Part shown: one piece after another, positions 12,624 to 15,511 of the stretch
How positions within the stretch are numbered: the first letter of the stretch is position 1
How the letters are laid out: every line of letters starts with the position of its first letter
The notes under the pieces: model-generated
Seen by the model: only the letters and a program-made list of their open reading frames with translations
Databases searched by the model: none
What the model was told of the DNA's origin: nothing
DNA from: CAWJEL01 sp964647255
GTDB lineage: Bacteria; Chloroflexota; Anaerolineae; CG2-30-64-16
Assembly (NCBI GenBank): GCA_964647255.1
Contig: CAZYGI010000081.1
Location: forward strand, 1 to 15,511
Direction of reading: 5' to 3'
Length of the DNA stretch: 15,511 nucleotides
Position numbers and translations under genes: made by a program

Positions 12624-13343
12624 TTATGCGTTCGTGGCCTTCATCCCTGAGGCCAGCAGCGGATCGAGCCGGATGCCGGGCGCCATGGTTGAGGTCAACG
12701 TCACGCGTTTGATGTAGATGCCCTTCGCACCGGAGGGCTTCGCCTTGTTCACCGCGTCCATCAGCGCGGCCAGGTTTTCCAGCATCTGCTCAGGGGTGAA
12801 GCTCATCTTGCCGATCGGAACGTGCAGGTTGCCGGTCTTGTCAACCTTGAATTCCACACGGCCTTGCCGGGCTTCCTTGATCGCGCGAGGCAGATCGTCG
12901 GGCTGCACAATGGTGCCTGCCTTGGGATTCGGCATCAGGCCGCGGGTGCCCAAGATGCGGCCCAAGCGGCCGACCTTGCCCATGACCTGCGGGGTGGCGA
13001 TAGCCATGTCGAATTCCAGCCAGCCGCCCTGAATCTTAGCGATCATGTCATCCAGGCCCACGTAGTCGGCGCCGGCCTGCTCGGCCAGGCGCGCCCCGTC
13101 ACCCTCGGCGAAGACCAGGATGCGGACCGTTTTGCCCAGGCCCGCCGGGAGCAGCACGGTGCTGCGCACCTGCTGATCTGCATGGCGGGGGTCAACCCCC
13201 AGCCGGAAGTGCATCTCGATGGTGCTGTTGAACTTGCTGTACGAGACTTTCTTCAGCAGCTCGACGGCTTCGGCCGGGGCGTAGTATTTCATCCGGTCAA
13301 CCAGCTTGGCTGCTTCAATGAATTTCTTGCCGTGATGTGCCAT
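12624..13343 (-). CDS. rplA: 50S ribosomal protein L1
   Basis: 239 residues starting MAHHGKKF at the ATG at 13343. An ATG two codons earlier touches the GAGGAG ribosome binding site directly, whereas 13343 is 6 nt from it. The L1 signature LGTRGLMPNPKAGT is at 131-144, with the usual FNSTIEMHFRLGVDPRHADQ near 38-57 and GNLHVPIGKMSF in the second half of domain I. L1 forms the mobile stalk by the E site and helps release deacylated tRNA; it can also repress the rplK-rplA mRNA. It lies 112 nt after rplK, and the spacer carries a hairpin close to the ribosome binding site. Confidence 0.97.
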   Translation of the reverse strand: MAHHGKKFIEAAKLVDRMKYYAPAEAVELLKKVSYSKFNSTIEMHFRLGVDPRHADQQVRSTVLLPAGLGKTVRILVFAEGDGARLAEQAGADYVGLDDMIAKIQGGWLEFDMAIATPQVMGKVGRLGRILGTRGLMPNPKAGTIVQPDDLPRAIKEARQGRVEFKVDKTGNLHVPIGKMSFTPEQMLENLAALMDAVNKAKPSGAKGIYIKRVTLTSTMAPGIRLDPLLASGMKATNA

Positions 13344-13357
13344 TTCCATCTCCTCTA

Positions 13358-13385
13358 CCTGGGAGACTGCTCAGTTTTCCCCAGG
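13358..13385 (-). promoter_or_regulatory. Hairpin just upstream of the rplA ribosome binding site
   Basis: CCTGGG (13358-13363) pairs with CCCAGG (13380-13385), and ACT/AGT pair inside across an asymmetric internal loop. It borders the GAGGAG of rplA. A stem with an asymmetric internal loop is the general form of L1 mRNA targets, so autoregulation by L1 is possible but unproven. The rest of the 112-nt spacer also includes GCGCC...GGCGC. Confidence 0.4.
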
Positions 13386-13455
13386 CGTGGTGCTAACGGG
13401 CTGCGCCACTGTACGGCGCCCACCCTCCCATTTCGGCGGAGCATCCCTCTCGTGT

Positions 13456-13881
13456 TCAGTCGGAGATGGTGACGCCCATGCTGCGTGCGGAACCTTCGAT
13501 CATCCGCATCGCGTTGTCAACATCGTACGCGTTCAGATCCTTTAGCTTCAGCTCAGCGATGTCGCGTACCTGCTTCCGGGTGAGCTTGCCGACCGCAGCC
13601 TGGTTGGGCTTGCCGGAGCCTTTGGCGATCCCCGCGGCCTGCTTGATCAAATCCACCGCCGGCGGCGTCTTGGTCACAAAGGTGAACGACTGGTCGGTGA
13701 AGATGGTGATCTCGACCGGGATGACCATCCCCGTCTGGTTGGCCGTGCGTGCGTTGTATTCCTTGCAGAACGCCATGATGTTGACGCCGTGCTGGCCAAG
13801 CGCAGGGCCGACCGGCGGGGCCGGATTAGCCTTGCCGGCCATGATCTGCAACTTGACAATTGCCTTGACTTTCTTCGCCAT
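13456..13881 (-). CDS. rplK: 50S ribosomal protein L11
   Basis: 141 residues, the standard length, starting MAKKVKAIVKLQIMAGKANP with TTGGAG 7 nt before the ATG. The proline-rich PPVGPALGQ (22-30) of the GTPase-centre/thiostrepton-contact domain and HGVNIMAFCKEYN follow. The rRNA-binding C-terminal domain includes GSGKPNQAAVGKLTRKQVRD and ends in the family signature MRMIEGSARSMGVTI. It binds the 1070 region of 23S rRNA with L10. Only 16 nt separate it from the nusG stop, consistent with one transcript. Confidence 0.98.
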   Translation of the reverse strand: MAKKVKAIVKLQIMAGKANPAPPVGPALGQHGVNIMAFCKEYNARTANQTGMVIPVEITIFTDQSFTFVTKTPPAVDLIKQAAGIAKGSGKPNQAAVGKLTRKQVRDIAELKLKDLNAYDVDNAMRMIEGSARSMGVTISD

Positions 13882-13897
13882 GAAACTACTCCAAGTA

Positions 13898-14590
13898 CTA
13901 TAGTCGCTCGATTTGCAGCAGATCTACTTCGATCGGTGTCTCGCGGTTGAAGAAGGAGACCAGCACGCGGGCCTTGCCCTTGTCCGGGTAAACTTCATCC
14001 ACCGTGCCGTTGAAGTCCTGGAACGACCCTTCGACAATGCGGACCTTGTCGCCGGTCTTTACCTTGACCTGCGCCACCGGCTCTTCGGCCTCCATGCGGC
14101 GCATGATCTTATCAACTTCTTCCTGGCGCAGCGGCGTCGGCTTGTTGCCGATGCCCACAAAACCGGTGACGCCCGGCGTGTTCCGCACGACGTACCAGGA
14201 CTCCTCGTCCAGTTTCATCTGCACGAGGACATAGCCGGGATAGATGCGGCGCTCGACCACGCGGCGCTGCCCATCGCGCAGCTCGACCTGCTCTTCGGTC
14301 GGCACGATCACCTCAAGGATATGGGTGGTCATGCCCATGGACTCGGCGCGATGCTCCAGGTTCTTTTTGACTTTGTTTTCGTAGCCCGAATAGCAATGGA
14401 CGACGTACCATTGCGGCCGGTTTTCGTCGGCGCTTTCCGCCGCGGCGTCATCCGGCGCCTGGTCTTCCACCGGTTCATCCGCTAGCTCGGAGCTGGATGC
14501 AGACGACGCGCCATAGCCAGCGCCGAGATCATCCAACGCGGGCTGTGGCTCAAACTCATCAACCGGATCAGGATCTTGTAACTTGTCCAT
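13898..14590 (-). CDS. nusG: Transcription termination/antitermination factor NusG
   Basis: 230 residues from the ATG at 14590, preceded by GGCGGTGAT, which resembles an extended ribosome binding site; an ATG 12 nt upstream lacks one. Residues 1-57 are an acidic, Ala/Ser/Asp/Glu-rich tail (DELADEPVEDQAPDD-like), absent from E. coli NusG and probably disordered. The NGN domain starts at about 58 (RPQWYVVHCYSGYENKVKKN) and includes RRIYPGYVLVQM. The KOW domain occupies about 175-230 (KTGDKVRIVEGSFQDFNGTV ... EVDLLQIERL). NusG rides on RNA polymerase, suppresses pausing and links to Rho or the ribosome. It sits between secE and rplK in the usual order; the 118-nt secE-nusG spacer shows nothing notable. 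Confidence 0.97.
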   Translation of the reverse strand: MDKLQDPDPVDEFEPQPALDDLGAGYGASSASSSELADEPVEDQAPDDAAAESADENRPQWYVVHCYSGYENKVKKNLEHRAESMGMTTHILEVIVPTEEQVELRDGQRRVVERRIYPGYVLVQMKLDEESWYVVRNTPGVTGFVGIGNKPTPLRQEEVDKIMRRMEAEEPVAQVKVKTGDKVRIVEGSFQDFNGTVDEVYPDKGKARVLVSFFNRETPIEVDLLQIERL

Positions 14591-14708
14591 TATCACCGCC
14601 ATCCAGTTGTCGCTGTCGGTACGTCTGCCAAACGCCTGAAGTTCAATGTCCGCTTGCCGAGGGTGTGCTTACCGTTCGGTCAGCAACCGGTCAACAGGCC
14701 AGAACGCG

Positions 14709-14930
14709 CTAGCCGATAATCCAGCCGATCAAAGTCGAGAAAAGCAGGTCCATTGCACCCAAGAAGATCGCCATCGCCACTGTCACCGCCAGGACGATCA
14801 AGGTCAGGTTGATCAACTGGGGTCGAGTGGGCCAGGTGACCTTGCGCAGTTCGCCACGGGTGTCTACAAAATACTGCTTGACCCGTTCGATAATGCTCGG
14901 TTTCTTTTCCTGGTCAGTTTCTTTGCTCAC
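14709..14930 (-). CDS. secE: Preprotein translocase subunit SecE
   Basis: 73 residues from a GTG at 14930 with GGAGG 5 nt upstream; a further in-frame GTG 21 nt earlier would place the ribosome binding site inside the gene. It is a typical short single-spanning SecE: an amphipathic helix (PSIIERVKQYFVDTRGELRK), the conserved VTWPTR (31-36) that contacts SecY, and one membrane helix at about 41-68. It stabilises the SecYEG channel for export of preproteins. It lies between tRNA-Trp and nusG, as in most bacteria. Confidence 0.96.
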   Translation of the reverse strand: MSKETDQEKKPSIIERVKQYFVDTRGELRKVTWPTRPQLINLTLIVLAVTVAMAIFLGAMDLLFSTLIGWIIG

Positions 14931-14988
14931 GCGTTCCTCCGCTTGCAGCACATCGTTTGCGGGTTCGAATAATTGGTCGCTGACGATT

Positions 14989-15054
14989 CAAGACACCGTG
15001 CCGGTCAGCTATCTGACGCACTGCCGCAGAGAGCCGTGCCGAGGCGGTGTCTTG
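14989..15054 (-). other. Branched inverted-repeat structure in the tRNA-Trp/secE spacer
   Basis: A perfect 10-bp closing stem (14989-14998 with 15045-15054, core AAGACACCG/CGGTGTCTT) encloses 46 nt that contain a second hairpin, GTCAG-ctat-CTGAC (15004-15017). It lies in the 148-nt spacer between tRNA-Trp and secE. It may guide processing of the tRNA or form the secE leader. No matching known RNA family came to mind. Confidence 0.45.
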
Positions 15055-15078
15055 TCGAAAGAGAACCGTTCTATTGAG

Positions 15079-15151
15079 CAGGCGTGGCAGGACTTGAACC
15101 CGCAACCCTCGCTTTTGGAGAGCGATGCTCTGCCAATTGAGCTACACGCCT
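15079..15151 (-). tRNA. trnW: tRNA-Trp (anticodon CCA)
   Basis: A complete 73-nt cloverleaf on the minus strand: acceptor AGGCGTG pairs with CACGCCT, discriminator G73, D arm GCTCAATTGGCAGAGC, anticodon stem TCGCT/AGCGA with loop CTCCAAA (anticodon CCA, 34-36), T arm GCGGG-TTCAAGT-CCTGC. The CCA end is not encoded (CTC follows). The position between rpmG and secE is conserved in many bacteria. It reads the single UGG codon. Confidence 0.98.
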
Positions 15152-15163
15152 ATAGGAATCACA

Positions 15164-15196
15164 AATTAGGAATTACGGATTTCGTAATTCCTAATT
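15164..15196. repeat. AT-rich 14-bp hairpin between rpmG and tRNA-Trp
   Basis: AATTAGGAATTACG at 15164-15177 pairs perfectly with 15183-15196 around a 5-nt loop. It is surrounded by further near-repeats of AATTC/AATTCG. The composition contrasts with the GC-rich genes on both sides. It could be a small dispersed palindrome or an RNA processing site; no U tract follows on the minus strand. Confidence 0.6.
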
Positions 15197-15208
15197 CACA
15201 ATTCGTCA

Positions 15209-15379
15209 TTATTTCGTCTCGCGATGCTTCAGATGCTTGTGGCAGCGCGGACAATACTTCGAGATCTCCAGGCGCCCCTGGGTGTTCTTCCGGTTCTTCT
15301 CGGTCGTGTACGTCCGTTCCTTGCACTCGGTGCAGGCCAGCGTCACCGTGATCCGGTTTGCCTTTTTCGCAGTAGCCAT
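15209..15379 (-). CDS. rpmG: 50S ribosomal protein L33
   Basis: 56 residues: begins MATAKKANRITVTLACTECK, continues ERTYTTEKNRKNTQGRLEIS and ends KYCPRCHKHLKHRETK. GAGG lies 5 nt before the ATG. Two cysteine pairs, C16-T-E-C19 and C43-P-R-C46, form a zinc ribbon, so this is the zinc-binding (C+) form of L33. It is a small protein of the 50S subunit near the E site. Its place between tuf and tRNA-Trp is the usual one. The C+ form is, in some bacteria, replaced by a zinc-free paralogue under zinc limitation; none is visible here. Confidence 0.97.
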   Translation of the reverse strand: MATAKKANRITVTLACTECKERTYTTEKNRKNTQGRLEISKYCPRCHKHLKHRETK

Positions 15380-15398
15380 GTTTACCTCATCAGGGGAT

Positions 15399-15447
15399 CA
15401 TGATTGCAGGTGAAAGAGATCAATCTTGCCTTCAACCTGCAATCATG
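15399..15447. repeat. Perfect 13-bp inverted repeat between tuf and rpmG
   Basis: CATGATTGCAGGT at 15399-15411 pairs perfectly with 15435-15447; the loop is 23 nt, and 3 more bp (GAA/TTC) can form after one bulge. It starts 9 nt after the tuf stop and ends about 20 nt before rpmG. Without a U tract it is more likely a partial terminator, an mRNA-stabilising hairpin or a processing site than a full stop. Confidence 0.65.
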
Positions 15448-15456
15448 CCCCGGTGT

Positions 15457-15511
15457 TTATTCCAGGATTTTGGTGATGACGCCCGCGCCGACGGTGCGGC
15501 CACCCTCACGG
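15457..15511 (-). CDS. tuf: Elongation factor Tu, C-terminal end (partial)
   Basis: Only the last 17 codons and the TAA stop are in the window. They read REGGRTVGAGVITKILE, essentially the universal EF-Tu C-terminus (REGGRTVGAGVV.KI). EF-Tu delivers aminoacyl-tRNA to the ribosome as a GTP complex. Its position upstream of rpmG on the same strand supports the call. Confidence 0.95.
   Translation of the reverse strand, partial: REGGRTVGAGVITKILE

Overview
The window looks like a high-GC (about 65-70 % in ordinary genes) member of the Chloroflexota, probably a draft or metagenome-derived genome because there is a run of exactly 100 N at 1881-1980. The placement rests on gene style rather than a database match: a lipoprotein with two DUF333 repeats, a VanW/YoaR-type exported protein, a multi-TM protein resembling the chloroflexal DUF5656 group, an acidic N-terminal extension on NusG, and short perfect hairpins scattered between genes. 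It should be checked with the ribosomal proteins.

Layout. 1-1620: the 3' end of a LivF-type branched-chain amino acid ABC transporter ATPase on the + strand, facing a lipoprotein gene on the - strand. 1621-2260: a gene-free stretch with a tandem, hairpin-rich repeat interrupted by the N gap. 2260-4957: the wreck of restriction-modification genes, all on the - strand. N- and C-terminal fragments of one large nuclease-methyltransferase flank a lower-GC cassette. The cassette holds a truncated N4-type methyltransferase with its own promoter, an Mrr-like protein that has lost its catalytic lysine, an intact PLD-type nuclease, and an unidentified tail. 5058-5171: a second hairpin element with the same architecture as the first but different stem sequences. 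5232-7122 (-): an ornithine cyclodeaminase family enzyme and a multi-TM protein, probably one operon. 7213-9030 (+): an apparently leaderless zincin metallopeptidase and a GlcD-type FAD oxidase. 9099-10994 (-): the VanW protein with a good promoter.

11370-15511 (-): the classic translation/transcription block, read tuf (3' end), rpmG, tRNA-Trp, secE, nusG, rplK, rplA, L10 leader with attenuator, rplJ, rplL and terminator. The L10 leader followed by an intrinsic terminator indicates L10-responsive control of rplJL.

Most unusual: (i) the four-hairpin elements at 1808-2187 and 5058-5171 share hairpin order, stem lengths, 2-nt centres and linker words while the stems differ by compensatory changes; (ii) the R-M gene split by a foreign cassette; (iii) a 16-bp-arm palindrome inside the reading frame of the R-M fragment; (iv) divergent promoters with abutting -35 boxes at 7149-7206.
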